In this document: positions 1 to 10,056 of the stretch, in pieces | Numbering within the stretch: the stretch's first letter is position 1 | Layout of the letters: every line of letters begins with the position of its first letter | Assembly (NCBI RefSeq): GCF_025244705.1 | Contig: NZ_CP104207.1 | Coordinates: 868,001-932,000, forward strand | Direction: 5' to 3' | Length of the DNA stretch: 64,000 bases | Origin: Sphingopyxis sp. PET50 | GTDB lineage: Bacteria; Pseudomonadota; Alphaproteobacteria; Sphingomonadales; Sphingomonadaceae | Program-made: the position numbers and the translations under genes | The notes under the pieces: model-generated | Told to the model about the DNA's origin: nothing | Databases searched by the model: none | The model's input: the letters and a program-made list of their open reading frames with translations, nothing else

Positions 1-1
1 C

Positions 2-217
2 GGCTTCGTGAAGACCGGCACCGACATCGCGCCGATCGAGCTGGTCAAGGCCGGCTGGGCGCTCGACCGGATGCCGACGCGCTACGAGACGAGCTGGCCG
101 CGCATCTACGCCATCGGCGACGTGCGCAAGGGATCGGTCAAGCGCGTCGCCTCTTCGGTGGGCGAGGGGTCGGTGGTGGTGAGCGATATCCACGCCGCGC
201 TGGCGGAAACGAATTAA
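2..217 (+). CDS. FAD-dependent pyridine nucleotide oxidoreductase, thioredoxin-reductase-like (5' end missing)
   Basis: Only the last 71 codons are in the window, in frame from base 2. The segment YAIGDVRKGSVKRVASSVGE is the FAD-binding C-terminal motif (GD followed by a basic stretch) of thioredoxin-reductase-like flavoproteins. The chain ends SDIHAALAETN, as full-length members do. The redox-active CxxC and NAD-binding parts lie upstream and cannot be seen, so the substrate (thioredoxin, ferredoxin or other) is undecided. Confidence 0.7.
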   Translation, partial: GFVKTGTDIAPIELVKAGWALDRMPTRYETSWPRIYAIGDVRKGSVKRVASSVGEGSVVVSDIHAALAETN

Positions 218-309
218 CCGGCGATACCCCAATCGTCGTTCGACGAAACACGGGGTTGCGGTCGACACCATGATATCGCAAGCTGGACTTCGGGTCGCGC
301 CGTGGAGTC

Positions 310-2266
310 ATGAAATCGATGGATATTCTTCGCACGGTGAAACAACCGCGCCCGTTGCTGTGCGGCCTGCTGCTCGCCGGATTGCTGTGTCTGCCGGCCC
401 AGGCGGCGCTCGCCTGCATGCCGAGCAACGCCGTCGCCCGCGACAGCGATCCCAAGGAAATGAAGCGCTACAACGGCAACAAGAACTGGGAGCCGACGAA
501 AGTCTATCCGGCCTAGCGCCGACGCCGAACTGGGCGTGCCGCACAATGTCGGCCCCGCCGCCTATGGCCCCTGGTTCGACGTCGGCGGCCGCAAGGTGCG
601 GCAGGTGATCCGCCGCGCCGACGGCGCGGGCATCGCGACCTTTCAATGCGAGCGTATCTGGGGCCGCAACACGCAGGGCCTGCCGGAGCGCCCGCCCGTG
701 ACCAGCTCGCGCGGCGAGGGCGGCATGTCGTTCCAGGGGCTGGAGGACGACAGGGGCAAGGTGATCCTGCCGACCGTGTACCGGCAGGTGCGGATCGTGC
801 CGGGACGCGGGGTCTTCATCATGTCGCATCTGGGCGACCAGACCTATGAGCGATATGATCCGGCGACCGGCGCGCGCACGCCCGCGGTCGATATCGCCGA
901 GATCATCGACAACAGCCTGAGCGGCGCGCCGTGGCGCGTCGGCGTCTACACGATGCAGGCGGTGGCCGACCTGCCGCCCGCCGAGCGCGGCAAGCCGTGG
1001 CGGCAGCAATTGCGCCCCGCGACGTTGGAAGTGTTCGACGAAAGCGGTGCCGTCGTGCTGAAGCGAGAGAACATCCATCCGAAGCCCGCCGACGAGACGC
1101 GCGAGGTCTATGGCCGCTCGCAATGGTCGCCCCCGGTCATCGTCAAGAGCTGGCCCGCGCCGCAATATGCGACGCCGAGTTACAACAGCGCGCGGTCGCG
1201 CCTGTGGCTGATCAGCTATGACATCGTCGCGGGCAGCCAGGCGCACGAGCTGCTCGACCTCGATTTCCAGCCGCTGATCAACCCGCTGCCGGTGGCCCCG
1301 GTGCGCACCGCCTTCGGCCCCGATTTTCCGGTGGCGGACGACAGCGGCTGGGCGGTGCCGCTCCCGGTCGGCGAGGATCTGTTCGTGCCGATTTCGACCA
1401 CCGGCCAGCCGATCCTGCCCCCCGGCGGCATCGGCTATTTCAAGCCCGATATTCTGGAAAACCACTTCTTCGCGATCTTTTCCGGCCCCGAAGGGCCGAC
1501 GGCGTCGCTGATCTATTACCGCATCGACGACAAGGGCCATATCGACAAGTCGGTCGCCTACAGGACCGCCGAGTTCGTCAAGACCCGCGCCGAAGGCCGC
1601 TCGAACGGCGAATATTTCCAGTCCGGCAGCAACTGGCTGATCGCGCAGCCGGTCAACGGGCCGTGGCGCGTGCTGGCGATGGGCAAATATTCTTATTCGC
1701 GCGGCGGAATCGGGCGCACCGCGCCGACGCGCGACGCGCTGATCGGCCAGCTCTTCGAAATCAGCGTCGCCGAAGTGCAGGAAAAGGTGAACAGCCAGCG
1801 CTGGAAGCAATATTTTGCCGATCAGCGCGCGGCCGAAGTGCGCGCCGCGCAAAAGGCGGCCGACGATGCGCGCGCGGCGCGCGATCCGCGCTATGCCGCG
1901 CGCCGCGCGGGTCCGGGCGCCTATGCCGCGTACCTCAAGCGCCTACCGTTCGCCGATCGGTCCGACAGCGTCGAGCCCGGCATCCCCGCGCTGCGCGAAT
2001 TGCTGGCCATGCCGGGGATCGCGGCGGCCGACGCCGAATGGGCGAACCTCCGTATCCGCCAGATCAACGACATCGAACGGCGGATGCGCCAGCCGCAGGT
2101 GGCGTCGGGCAGCTATGGTTCAAGCTATTCGTCGGCGGGCAGCACCGACAGCTGGGCGACCTATCGCCAGCAGAGCGCCGACCATCAGTCGACGCTCAAG
2201 GCGCTTCAGGACTATACTTATGGCCGGACCAACCAATATCCCTTTTCATACTGGTCCAAACGATGA
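310..2266 (+). CDS. Exported protein of unknown function (reading frame interrupted near 511-517)
   Basis: The first part (310-516) starts with a clear signal peptide: a basic start, a hydrophobic core LLCGLLLAGLLCLPAQAALA, then Cys. A stop follows after VYPA. The second part continues in the next frame with codons that join smoothly upstream of 536 (SADAELGVPHNVG), to 2266. Removing one base from GCCTAGC at 511-517 (giving GCCGGC) would restore a single frame of about 650 residues. A segment near 750-800 (DRGKVILPTVYRQV) faintly resembles WG-type beta repeats. The C-terminal third is Arg/Ala-rich and probably helical. I do not recognise the family. Likely periplasmic or outer-membrane associated. 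Confidence 0.6.
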
Positions 2267-2275
2267 AGCCCCGGC

Positions 2276-3463
2276 CTAGCTCAGCCGTGTCTTGAAATCC
2301 TGATAACCGAATTCGCGGATCAGCGTCAGCGCGTCGGTCTCGCTGTCCCACAGCCAGATCGAGGGCAGCGGGACGCCGTTGAAAGTGTTGGTCTTGACCA
2401 TCGAATAATGCGCCTGGTCGAGGAAGGCGAAGCGCTGGCCGATGTGTGCGCCGCCGGGCAGGCGATAGTCGCCGATCACGTCGCCGGCGAGGCACGACGG
2501 GCCGCCGAGACGGGTGACCGCGCCGTCGCTCTCTTCGCCGAGCATTGCCGGGCGATAGGGCGCCTCGATCACGTCGGGCATGTGGCAGGTGGCGCTGATG
2601 TCGGTGATGCCGATCGGCATGCCGTTGTCGAACAGGTCGAGGATTTCGCCGACGAGAATGCCGGCGTCGAGCGCGACCGCCTCGCCTGGCTCGATCATCA
2701 CGTCGCAGCCGGTGGTCTCGCGCACGCCCGTCAGGAAGGCGATGAGGTCATCGACCTGATAATCGGCGCGGGTGACATGATGGCCGCCGCCGAAGTTGAT
2801 CCATTTGAGCTGGCCGACATAGGGCGCGAGCAGCGGTTCGACCGCCGCCCAGGTGCGCGCGAGCGGCGGGAAATCCTGTTCGCACAGGACATGCATATGG
2901 ATGCCGTCGACGCCCTGCATATGCTCGGGCCGCAGCTGGTCGACCGGAAAGCCCAAGCGGCTGCACGGCGCGGCGGGGTCGTATTTGGCAACCTCGCCCT
3001 CGCTGTGCAGCGGGTTGATCCGCAGCCCGATGTCGAACGTCTCGCCCTTGGCGCGCAGATCGTCGAGGAGCGGGCGGAAGCGCGCGATCTGGCCGGGCGA
3101 ATTGAAGATCAGATGGTCCGACAGGCGGCAGATTTCGGGCAGGTCCTCCGCCTTGTAGGCGGCGCAATAGGTCGCGACCTCCTTGTCGCCGTGCGGGCCG
3201 CCATATTCCTCGCGCCCGAGCCGCGCCTCGTAGAGGCCCGAGGCGCAGACGCCGTCGAGCGTGCCTGCGACCGTGGGCCCCAGCGACCACATCGAAAAGG
3301 CCTTGAGCGCCGCGAGCACGCGCGCACCCGATGCGTCGCCGATGTGGCGCAGCACGGACAGGTTCGCGCGGACCTTTGCCGCATCGACGACGAAGGCGGG
3401 CGAGGGGACGCGGTTGAGGTCGAAACGGGCAAAGGCCCCGGGGTCGCTGGCTCTGGTTTCCAT
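2276..3463 (-). CDS. nspC: Carboxynorspermidine decarboxylase
   Basis: PLP-dependent fold-III decarboxylase of 395 residues that removes CO2 from carboxy(nor)spermidine, the last step of the alternative (norspermidine/spermidine) polyamine route. Visible features are the N-terminal PLP-lysine segment VLAALKAFSMWS, the His-rich substrate loop GIHMHVLCEQ, the glycine loop INFGGGHHVT, the IEPGEAVALDAG strand and the ISATCHMPDV segment typical of NspC. The start chosen is ATG at 3463 (METRASD); longer frames run into an upstream palindromic repeat. Its partner enzyme, carboxynorspermidine synthase, lies 1.8 kb upstream on the same strand (5300-6508), which supports the pathway assignment. Confidence 0.9.
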   Translation of the reverse strand: METRASDPGAFARFDLNRVPSPAFVVDAAKVRANLSVLRHIGDASGARVLAALKAFSMWSLGPTVAGTLDGVCASGLYEARLGREEYGGPHGDKEVATYCAAYKAEDLPEICRLSDHLIFNSPGQIARFRPLLDDLRAKGETFDIGLRINPLHSEGEVAKYDPAAPCSRLGFPVDQLRPEHMQGVDGIHMHVLCEQDFPPLARTWAAVEPLLAPYVGQLKWINFGGGHHVTRADYQVDDLIAFLTGVRETTGCDVMIEPGEAVALDAGILVGEILDLFDNGMPIGITDISATCHMPDVIEAPYRPAMLGEESDGAVTRLGGPSCLAGDVIGDYRLPGGAHIGQRFAFLDQAHYSMVKTNTFNGVPLPSIWLWDSETDALTLIREFGYQDFKTRLS

Positions 3464-3512
3464 GCGCGCGCATGTAGGGGGTTTGAGGGACGGAAGGAAG
3501 GGGGAGGAACAA

Positions 3513-3627
3513 GCCCTCTCCCCTTCAGGGGAGAGGGTTGGGAGAGGGGAGACGCCCAAACCCCTCTCAACTTTGGCTAGCCGGTAAACCGGCAAGCCTT
3601 GGTATCTCTCCCCCGAAGGGGAGAGAG
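3513..3627. repeat. Palindromic intergenic repeat, 'CTCTCCCC..GGGGAGAG' class
   Basis: The left arm CCCTCTCCCCTTCAGGGGAG and the right arm TCTCTCCCCCGAAGGGGAGA enclose a GGCTAGCCGGTAAACCGGC segment that is itself palindromic. The element lies between asparaginase and nspC. Related copies occur at 32098, 37298, 37889, 57953, 59158, 60581 and flanking 62676-63161. Confidence 0.75.
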
Positions 3628-3634
3628 CGGGTGG

Positions 3635-4636
3635 TCATCCCACCGGCACCTTCACATTCCCCGCCGCGGTCTGCACCGAATAGCTGAAGGGATTGTCCTC
3701 CCAGCCGGTCTTGGCGCCGCCGTGGAGGCCGTCGCGGCGGATGACCGCGATGCCGCCGCCGATGCGGTATCCGGCATCCTCGATGCGCTTGATCGCGGCT
3801 TCGGCGGCGGCTTGCGGGTGCATGCCGCCGCGCATCAGTTCGACGGCGTGATAGGTCGGCAGGAAGCGCATCATCACGTCGCCATTGCCCGTCGCGACCG
3901 CGCCGCCGACCGCCTGGTCGCCATAGGCGCCCGCGCCGGGGATCGGCGAATCGCCGACGCGGCCGGGAATCTTGAACTCGCGGCCGTTGGTCGAGCAGCC
4001 GACGGTCAGATTGCCCGCGGCGTCGAGCGCGATGCTGCCGACCGTGTCATGGCCCGCAAGCCTGTCGTCGCGCGCGATCGGTTCGGGGCCGAAGGCGTCG
4101 GACTTCTCGCCCTTTTCGGCCCATTTGGCGAAGGCGGCCTGCGACTTGGGGCCGGTGAGCGAGGTTTCGGTGAAGCCCATGCGCGCGGCGAAGCGCGTCG
4201 CGTCGTCGCCGACGATCAACGTGTGCTGGGTTTCCTCCATCACCTTGCGCGCGACCGAGATCGCCTTCTTGACGCGCTTCAGGCATCCGACCGCGCCGAT
4301 GTCGTGCGTCGGCCCCCACAATATCATCGCGTCGAGCGTCGTTTCGCCGACCTCGTTGGGCACACCGTCGGCACCCACCCAATAATCGCCGAGCAGTTCG
4401 ACATGGTTGATCGCGGCCTCGACAACGTCGAGCGACGATCGGCCCTGTTCGAGCATCGGCCAGCCGACGGCATTGGCGCCGGGACCGAAATCCCAGGTGG
4501 TGAGGATGAAGGGCTTGCCGACCGGGATCGGCGCGGGCTTTGCCGCTTTGGCGGCCTGCGCCGCGACCGGCAGCGCCGCGAGGCCCGCTGCCCCCGCGGC
4601 GAAGCTGCGCCGTGAAATCGCCTTGTCGTCCGCCAT
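3635..4636 (-). CDS. N4-(beta-N-acetylglucosaminyl)-L-asparaginase / isoaspartyl peptidase family (Ntn hydrolase), Tat-exported
   Basis: The protein has 333 residues. The N-terminus DKAISRRSFAAGAAGLAALP is a twin-arginine signal peptide, so the enzyme is probably periplasmic. The Ntn-hydrolase nucleophile is the Thr in GHDTVGSIALD, preceded by the long alpha chain that is removed by autocleavage. GNGDVMMRF and MRGGMHPQAAAEAA match the family's substrate-binding beta chain. The family hydrolyses beta-aspartyl or glycosyl-asparagine bonds. ATG at 4636 is chosen because the Tat motif follows directly. It sits within the minus-strand polyamine block, but I see no pathway link. Confidence 0.85.
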   Translation of the reverse strand: MADDKAISRRSFAAGAAGLAALPVAAQAAKAAKPAPIPVGKPFILTTWDFGPGANAVGWPMLEQGRSSLDVVEAAINHVELLGDYWVGADGVPNEVGETTLDAMILWGPTHDIGAVGCLKRVKKAISVARKVMEETQHTLIVGDDATRFAARMGFTETSLTGPKSQAAFAKWAEKGEKSDAFGPEPIARDDRLAGHDTVGSIALDAAGNLTVGCSTNGREFKIPGRVGDSPIPGAGAYGDQAVGGAVATGNGDVMMRFLPTYHAVELMRGGMHPQAAAEAAIKRIEDAGYRIGGGIAVIRRDGLHGGAKTGWEDNPFSYSVQTAAGNVKVPVG

Positions 4637-4685
4637 CGTCGTCTCCCCTAAGGCAAAGGCTAGTCCAAAACTGCGCAAACACAAT

Positions 4686-4771
4686 CCGTTTGCCCTGAGC
4701 TTGTCGAAGGGCCGTTCTTCCTTTTGGCGTCAAAGAGAAGAGCGGTGCTTCGACAAGCTCAGCACGAACGG
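4686..4771. repeat. Palindromic repeat, 'CTGAGCTTGTCGAAG' class
   Basis: The left arm CCGTTTGCCCTGAGCTTGTC and the right arm GACAAGCTCAGCACGAACGG form an imperfect inverted repeat. Copies of the same class lie at 35441, 45272, 47461 and, inside a gene, 61642; variants are at 27918 and 46322. Confidence 0.8.
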
Positions 4772-4790
4772 AGAAACGGAGATTATCGCT

Positions 4791-5141
4791 TCAAGCGGCA
4801 ATCGGTCCCTTGAAGATGAAGAAGGCGCCGCCCGCGATCAGCAGGAAACCGACGAGGTGGTTCACGGTCAGTCTCTCGCCGAGCCAGAAGACCGCGAAGC
4901 CCGCGAAGACGACCAGCGTGACGACCTCCTGCATCGTCTTGAGTTCGGCGGTCGAATAGACGCTGTGCCCGATGCGGTTCGCGGGAACCGCGAGGCAATA
5001 TTCGAAGAAGGCGATGCCCCACGCCAGCAGGATCGCGAGCCACGTCGGTCGCGAGAGATCCCCAAGGTGCCCGTACCAGGCGAAGGTCATGAAGATGTTC
5101 GAAACGAACAGCAGCCCGATGGGCAGGACATAGGCGGTCAT
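4791..5141 (-). CDS. DUF486 (DMT-like) small integral membrane protein
   Basis: The protein has 116 residues with four hydrophobic helices: VLPIGLLFVSNIFMTFAWY, WLAILLAWGIAFFEYCLAV, VVTLVVFAGFAVFWL and LVGFLLIAGGAFFIF. The central NRIGHSVYSTAELKTMQEV is the DUF486 signature. The family looks like half of a drug/metabolite transporter but has no known substrate. The start at 5141 (MTAYVLP) has GAGGGAGG just upstream. It lies between the asparaginase and carboxynorspermidine synthase on the same strand, so co-transcription is possible though palindromes sit in both gaps. Confidence 0.8.
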   Translation of the reverse strand: MTAYVLPIGLLFVSNIFMTFAWYGHLGDLSRPTWLAILLAWGIAFFEYCLAVPANRIGHSVYSTAELKTMQEVVTLVVFAGFAVFWLGERLTVNHLVGFLLIAGGAFFIFKGPIAA

Positions 5142-5186
5142 ATTGCCTCCCTCTCGACGCATGGGGCGCTTATCCAACCCGCCCCG

Positions 5187-5287
5187 TGCCCCTGCGAAGG
5201 CTGGGGCCCATCTCCTAGCTTGGCGTTTTCATCGACGCTGGCGGAAATCGAAAGGGCGGGTGATGGGCCCCTGCCTTCGCAGGGGCA
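5187..5287. repeat. Long inverted repeat between DUF486 and carboxynorspermidine synthase
   Basis: The left arm TGCCCCTGCGAAGGCTGGGG continues to CCCATC. The right arm GATGGG continues into CCCCTGCCTTCGCAGGGGCA. The arms are about 26 bases and are separated by about 50 bases. It belongs to the 'CCCCxGCGAAxGCxGGGG' class seen at 20962, 30976, 40256, 46500 and 50354. It may also act as a transcription terminator for 5300-6508. Confidence 0.75.
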
Positions 5288-5299
5288 TGGGTAACTGAA

Positions 5300-6508
<1,209 letters not shown>

Positions 6509-6575
6509 CGTGAAAATCTCCTGTCCGCGAACCTATGCGGCTTGCCTTGTATGCCGCGCCCTATAGGACGAAGCC

Positions 6576-7568
6576 ATGACACAGCAAAGCCCCGATACCC
6601 TGCGCGATCCGGCGCGTGCGCCGTCGCTCGCCGGGGTCGAACGCGCGGCGGCGAAAGTCGCTGCCTTGCTGCCGCAAACGCCGCTGCTGCCGCTCGAGGT
6701 TGAGGGGGTGACGATCTGGTGCAAGGCGGAATGCCTGCAGCCCGTGGGCGCCTTCAAGATCCGTGGCGCCTGGCACCGGCTGACCGACCTGACGCCCGAA
6801 CAGGCGGCGGCGGGGGTCGTCGGCGTGTCGAGCGGCAACCATGCGCAGGGCGTCGCCTGGGCCGCGAAGCGGCTGGGGATCAAGGCGACGATCGTGATGC
6901 CGGGCAACGCGCCGGCGATGAAGCTGGCGGCGACGCGCAATCTGGGGGCCGAGGTGGTGCTCTACAACCGCGTGACCGAATCGCGCGATGCGGTCGCGGC
7001 GAAGCTGCTCGAGGAACATGGCGGCACGCTCGTCCACGCCTATGGGGATCCCTGGATCATCGAGGGGCAGGGGACCGCCGGGATCGAGGCGCAGGCGCAG
7101 TTGCGGGCGCGCGGCATCGACGGGTTCGACAAGGTCGTCGCCTGTTGCGGCGGCGGCGGACTGACGGCGGGGCTGGCGCTTGCGCTGCCCGAAGCCGAGA
7201 TCGTCGCGGTCGAGCCCGAGGGCTGGGACGATGTGACCCGCAGCCTCGAAGCCGGCGAGATAGTGTCGGTGGAGGACCTGTCCTACCCGACCGAATGCGA
7301 CGCGCTGCAGACGCCGCAGACCTGGCCGATCAATTTCGCGGTCCTGCGCGCGCGCGGGGTGCGCGGCGTGGTCGTGACGCGCGAGGAAGTGCGTCATGCG
7401 ATGCGCGTCGCGTTCGAGAAACTGCATCTCGTCGTCGAACCCGGCGGCGCGGCGGCGCTGGCCGCGGTGCTGGCGGGCAAGGTCGCGCCGGGGGCGGCGA
7501 CCCTCGTCACGCTGTCGGGGGGCAATGTCGACCCGCAGAAATATGCGGAGATTTTGGCCGGATACTAA
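6576..7568 (+). CDS. Threonine/serine dehydratase (PLP fold II), catabolic type without ACT domain
   Basis: The protein has 330 residues. The PLP Schiff-base lysine lies in VGAFKIRGAWHRL, the substrate loop is VSSGNHAQGVAWAA, and the phosphate-binding loop is CCGGGGLTAGLALA. The chain ends VTLSGGNVDPQKYAEIL with no C-terminal ACT regulatory domain. It is therefore closer to catabolic or bifunctional threonine ammonia-lyases than to feedback-inhibited IlvA. It deaminates threonine to 2-oxobutyrate, a source of propionyl-CoA, and so could feed the methylmalonyl pathway encoded at 34-45 kb (inference). It is divergent from the polyamine block, with only 67 bases between. Confidence 0.85.
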   Translation: MTQQSPDTLRDPARAPSLAGVERAAAKVAALLPQTPLLPLEVEGVTIWCKAECLQPVGAFKIRGAWHRLTDLTPEQAAAGVVGVSSGNHAQGVAWAAKRLGIKATIVMPGNAPAMKLAATRNLGAEVVLYNRVTESRDAVAAKLLEEHGGTLVHAYGDPWIIEGQGTAGIEAQAQLRARGIDGFDKVVACCGGGGLTAGLALALPEAEIVAVEPEGWDDVTRSLEAGEIVSVEDLSYPTECDALQTPQTWPINFAVLRARGVRGVVVTREEVRHAMRVAFEKLHLVVEPGGAAALAAVLAGKVAPGAATLVTLSGGNVDPQKYAEILAGY

Positions 7569-7606
7569 ACGGCCCTGATGCGTTGAGACGGTGAAGGAGA
7601 AAGTCG

Positions 7607-8054
7607 ATGCGAAAGAGCATGATCCTGTTGGGTGCCGCGGCGCTGGTGGTGCTGAGCGGCTGCGAAAAGGCCGAGGCGCCCGCGCCGTCGCCGACCGAGA
7701 CCACCGAAGTCGTAGACGAGACGATGCCGCCCGAAGCTGCGACCGACGAAAGCGATCCCGCCACGGCGCCGCACCGCTTCGCGAGTTGGGCAGGCAAATG
7801 GACGGGGGTCGAGGGCATGTATGTGACAATCACCCCGGGCGAACCCGGCAAATACCGGCTGGAGATGCAGTCGGACCTCGACACCAAGGGCACTTACGAC
7901 GGCAGCGACAGCGAACATGGCATCAAGTTCGCGCGCGGGACCGAGGAACTGAGCCTGCATCGCGGCAATGGCGACGAGACCGGCCTTAAATATCTGGCCT
8001 AGCAAGAAAGACTGTCTGATCGTCAAGGAAGGCGAGGGTTATTGCCGCGATTGA
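7607..8054 (+). CDS. Lipoprotein of unknown function (frame interrupted near 7997-8003)
   Basis: The signal peptide MRKSMILLGAAALVVLSGC ends in a lipobox (LSGC), followed by an acidic Pro/Glu/Thr-rich linker and a compact domain beginning FASWAGKWTGVEGMYV. In the sequence as given the frame stops at 8002 (LKYLA). The next frame continues KKDCLIVKEGEGYCRD and stops at 8054, giving a paired Cys. Reading GCCTAGC (7997-8003) as GCCGGC joins them as YLAGKKDCL. I believe the 148-residue form is the real protein. Family not recognised. It starts 38 bases after the threonine dehydratase. Confidence 0.6.
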
Positions 8055-8257
8055 CCGATGTTCCAGTTACCCGCGCATGAACCATAGTCATCGCTAGCGA
8101 TCGCGCGCCGCGGCGCCCCAAATGACGAGGAAATCGGCCGATGCCGTGCCAGATGCTATTTCCCATGGACAGGGCGGCTTATTTGCTGGATTTAAACGCA
8201 TGACGAAAAAAACTTCGCGGGTCGCCGAGTCGGCTCGGCGACGTCGTCCATAGGCCC

Positions 8258-8545
8258 ATGCCGGAAGACAGGGATATCCTGGTTCGGCTGGTGTTCGAAA
8301 AGGCGAAGCCGCAGGTCATCGATGGATGGGTCCACTGGCTGCTCGAGTCGGGGGTGGAGGTCGTCAAATCGAACAACCGCGCGATCGAATTCAAGGGCGC
8401 GGCAGGCGATGTGGCAAAGGCGCTCGACGCCGATCTCTATCTCAACCGGAACGACCTTCCGTCCATCGGCACGGTAGGAAAGGTGATCGGCGACGGCGCG
8501 GTGCCGCCGCTGGCCTATGTTCCGCAGGAGCCGAAGTTCTTCTGA
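8258..8545 (+). CDS. Small protein resembling a detached subtilisin prodomain, upstream of the S8 peptidase
   Basis: The protein has 95 residues, with no signal peptide and no Cys. The pattern ILVRLVFEKAK - helix - VEVVKSNNRAIEFKG - helix - ADLYL suggests an alternating beta-alpha-beta fold like I9-type propeptides. The C-terminal LAYVPQE (residues 85-91) recurs as FAYVPQE at residues 104-110 of the subtilisin 44 bases downstream, just ahead of its catalytic domain. The two proteins may therefore be related prodomains, with this one acting as a stand-alone inhibitor or chaperone (inference). The start is not certain; a 17-codon frame (8202-8255) ends just before it. Confidence 0.6.
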   Translation: MPEDRDILVRLVFEKAKPQVIDGWVHWLLESGVEVVKSNNRAIEFKGAAGDVAKALDADLYLNRNDLPSIGTVGKVIGDGAVPPLAYVPQEPKFF

Positions 8546-8588
8546 AAGGAATAGCGGGCTGCCTTTCCCGATCTTGAGGGAGGGTGAA

Positions 8589-9935
8589 ATGTCCGTTTAC
8601 GTCCGCTTCGTTCCGCGCAGCCGCAGCCAGTCGATTTCGATGGCGGCGATGACCGGCCTGTCGTCCGCTTCGGCGGCGGCGATCATTCGTCCGACCAAGG
8701 CCAATGCCGAACGTGGTCAGGAACGGCTTGCGGGCGGCGGCATCCCGTCCTTCGCCACCGAAATGAATCGCGTGTCGACCGAGGTGCGGCCCGAACAATT
8801 TGTCGAAATGTTCGGCGCGCTCGGGGACGGCGATGCCGCCGCGCCGCGGCGCGGTACCGCCCTTGCGGTGCCCGAAGCGCTCGCCGACGTCTTCGACTTC
8901 GCCTATGTGCCACAGGAAATCGAATATCATGCAACGCTCGCGCTGCCCCCGGTGGTGCCGCATTATCATCTGCGCGTCGGTGACGTGGCGCTGGCGCTCA
9001 ACGCGCCGCGCTGTCACCAGCAGGGCTGGACGGGCAAGGGCGTCAAGGTCGCGATGACCGACACGGGTTTCTGGCCGCACCCCTTTTTCGTGCGCAACGG
9101 CTATACGCTCTATCCCACCGAGTCCGAGGGATCGGGACCCGCCGACATCGATGGCAATGGTCATGGCACGGGGGAAGTCGCGAATATCTTTGCGATGGCA
9201 CCGCAATGCACCGTCTATGGCGTCAAACATGGCGGCAGCGCCGCCAGCTCGATGGAAACCGCGATCGCGCTGAAACCGCATGTCATCACCAACAGCTGGG
9301 GCTGGAGCATCGACCGGCAGAGCCGCGATGATTTTCGCCAGAATCCCTATGACATCGCCTGGGGGGAGCTGGTCGATCTGGAAAGCCTGATCGGCGAAGC
9401 GGTGGACAGCGGCATCTGCATCGTCTTTTCGGCGGGCAACGGCCATTTCGCCTTCCCCGGCGGGTTGCCCAAGGTGATTTCGGTCGGCGGCGTGACGATC
9501 ACCGAGGATGGCGAACTCGAAGCGTCGAGCTATGCCAGCAGCTTCGAAAGCCAGATGTATCCGGCGCGCGCGGCGCCCGATGTCTGCGGCGTCGTCGGAC
9601 GCCTCGATGCGGCGCCGATGACCGGACATATCATGCTGCCCGTACCGCCGACCGCGCAGCTCGACGGCGAGAATTTCGGCAATGTCGCCAGCGGCAAGGG
9701 TTGGGGGATATTTTCCGGCACCTCGGCCGCGGCGCCGCAGGTCGCCGGGCTGATCGCGCTGCTCAAGCAGATCCGCCCGAGCCTGACGGTCGAACAGATC
9801 CGCACCGCGCTGCGCACGACCGCGACCGACGTCACGAAGGGCAAGACCGCACACGGGGCCAAGGCAAAGGCCGGTCCCGACCTTGCAACGGGTACCGGGC
9901 TGGTCGATGCGCTGAAGGCGTGCGGTTATGTCTAG
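8589..9935 (+). CDS. Subtilisin-like serine peptidase (family S8)
   Basis: The protein has 448 residues from ATG at 8589; the reading frame opens further upstream, but GAGGGAGGGTGAA precedes this ATG. The catalytic triad is visible as Asp158 (VAMTDTGFW), His192 (DGNGHGTGEVANI) and Ser379 (FSGTSAAAPQVAG). The oxyanion region lies around VFSAGNGHF. Residues 1-125 form an N-terminal prodomain-like segment containing AYVPQE. No Sec signal is obvious, so the site of action is unclear. It pairs with the small protein upstream, probably as a two-gene operon. The target is unknown. Confidence 0.85.
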   Translation: MSVYVRFVPRSRSQSISMAAMTGLSSASAAAIIRPTKANAERGQERLAGGGIPSFATEMNRVSTEVRPEQFVEMFGALGDGDAAAPRRGTALAVPEALADVFDFAYVPQEIEYHATLALPPVVPHYHLRVGDVALALNAPRCHQQGWTGKGVKVAMTDTGFWPHPFFVRNGYTLYPTESEGSGPADIDGNGHGTGEVANIFAMAPQCTVYGVKHGGSAASSMETAIALKPHVITNSWGWSIDRQSRDDFRQNPYDIAWGELVDLESLIGEAVDSGICIVFSAGNGHFAFPGGLPKVISVGGVTITEDGELEASSYASSFESQMYPARAAPDVCGVVGRLDAAPMTGHIMLPVPPTAQLDGENFGNVASGKGWGIFSGTSAAAPQVAGLIALLKQIRPSLTVEQIRTALRTTATDVTKGKTAHGAKAKAGPDLATGTGLVDALKACGYV

Positions 9936-10056
9936 GCTTGGTGCGCGAAACTGACTTCATCCGGTCAGATTTCGACGCCGTTCTGAAACACAAGCGTCAT
10001 CATGGTCACATCAAGCGCGTTCACAGGCGATCCACCTTACGAAAGGGGATCGCACC

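Noticed and set aside
308..1852. Long minus-strand open frame of about 500 codons opposite the exported protein
   Set aside because: High-GC shadow frame: Arg/Ala-rich with no recognisable domain, antisense to a coding region with a signal peptide.
4791..5141. DUF486 protein as an SMR drug exporter
   Set aside because: It has four helices but the DUF486 signature, not the conserved Glu and motifs of EmrE-like proteins.
8202..8255. 17-codon basic frame (MTKKTSRVAESARRRRP) ahead of the prodomain-like gene
   Set aside because: Too short, no ribosome binding site, no parallel; could be a leader but nothing shows it.
9980..10056. Possible Pho box upstream of btaA (GTCAT..GTCAC near 10000)
   Set aside because: The repeat spacing is 9 instead of 11 bases and the flanks do not match the consensus; not supportable.
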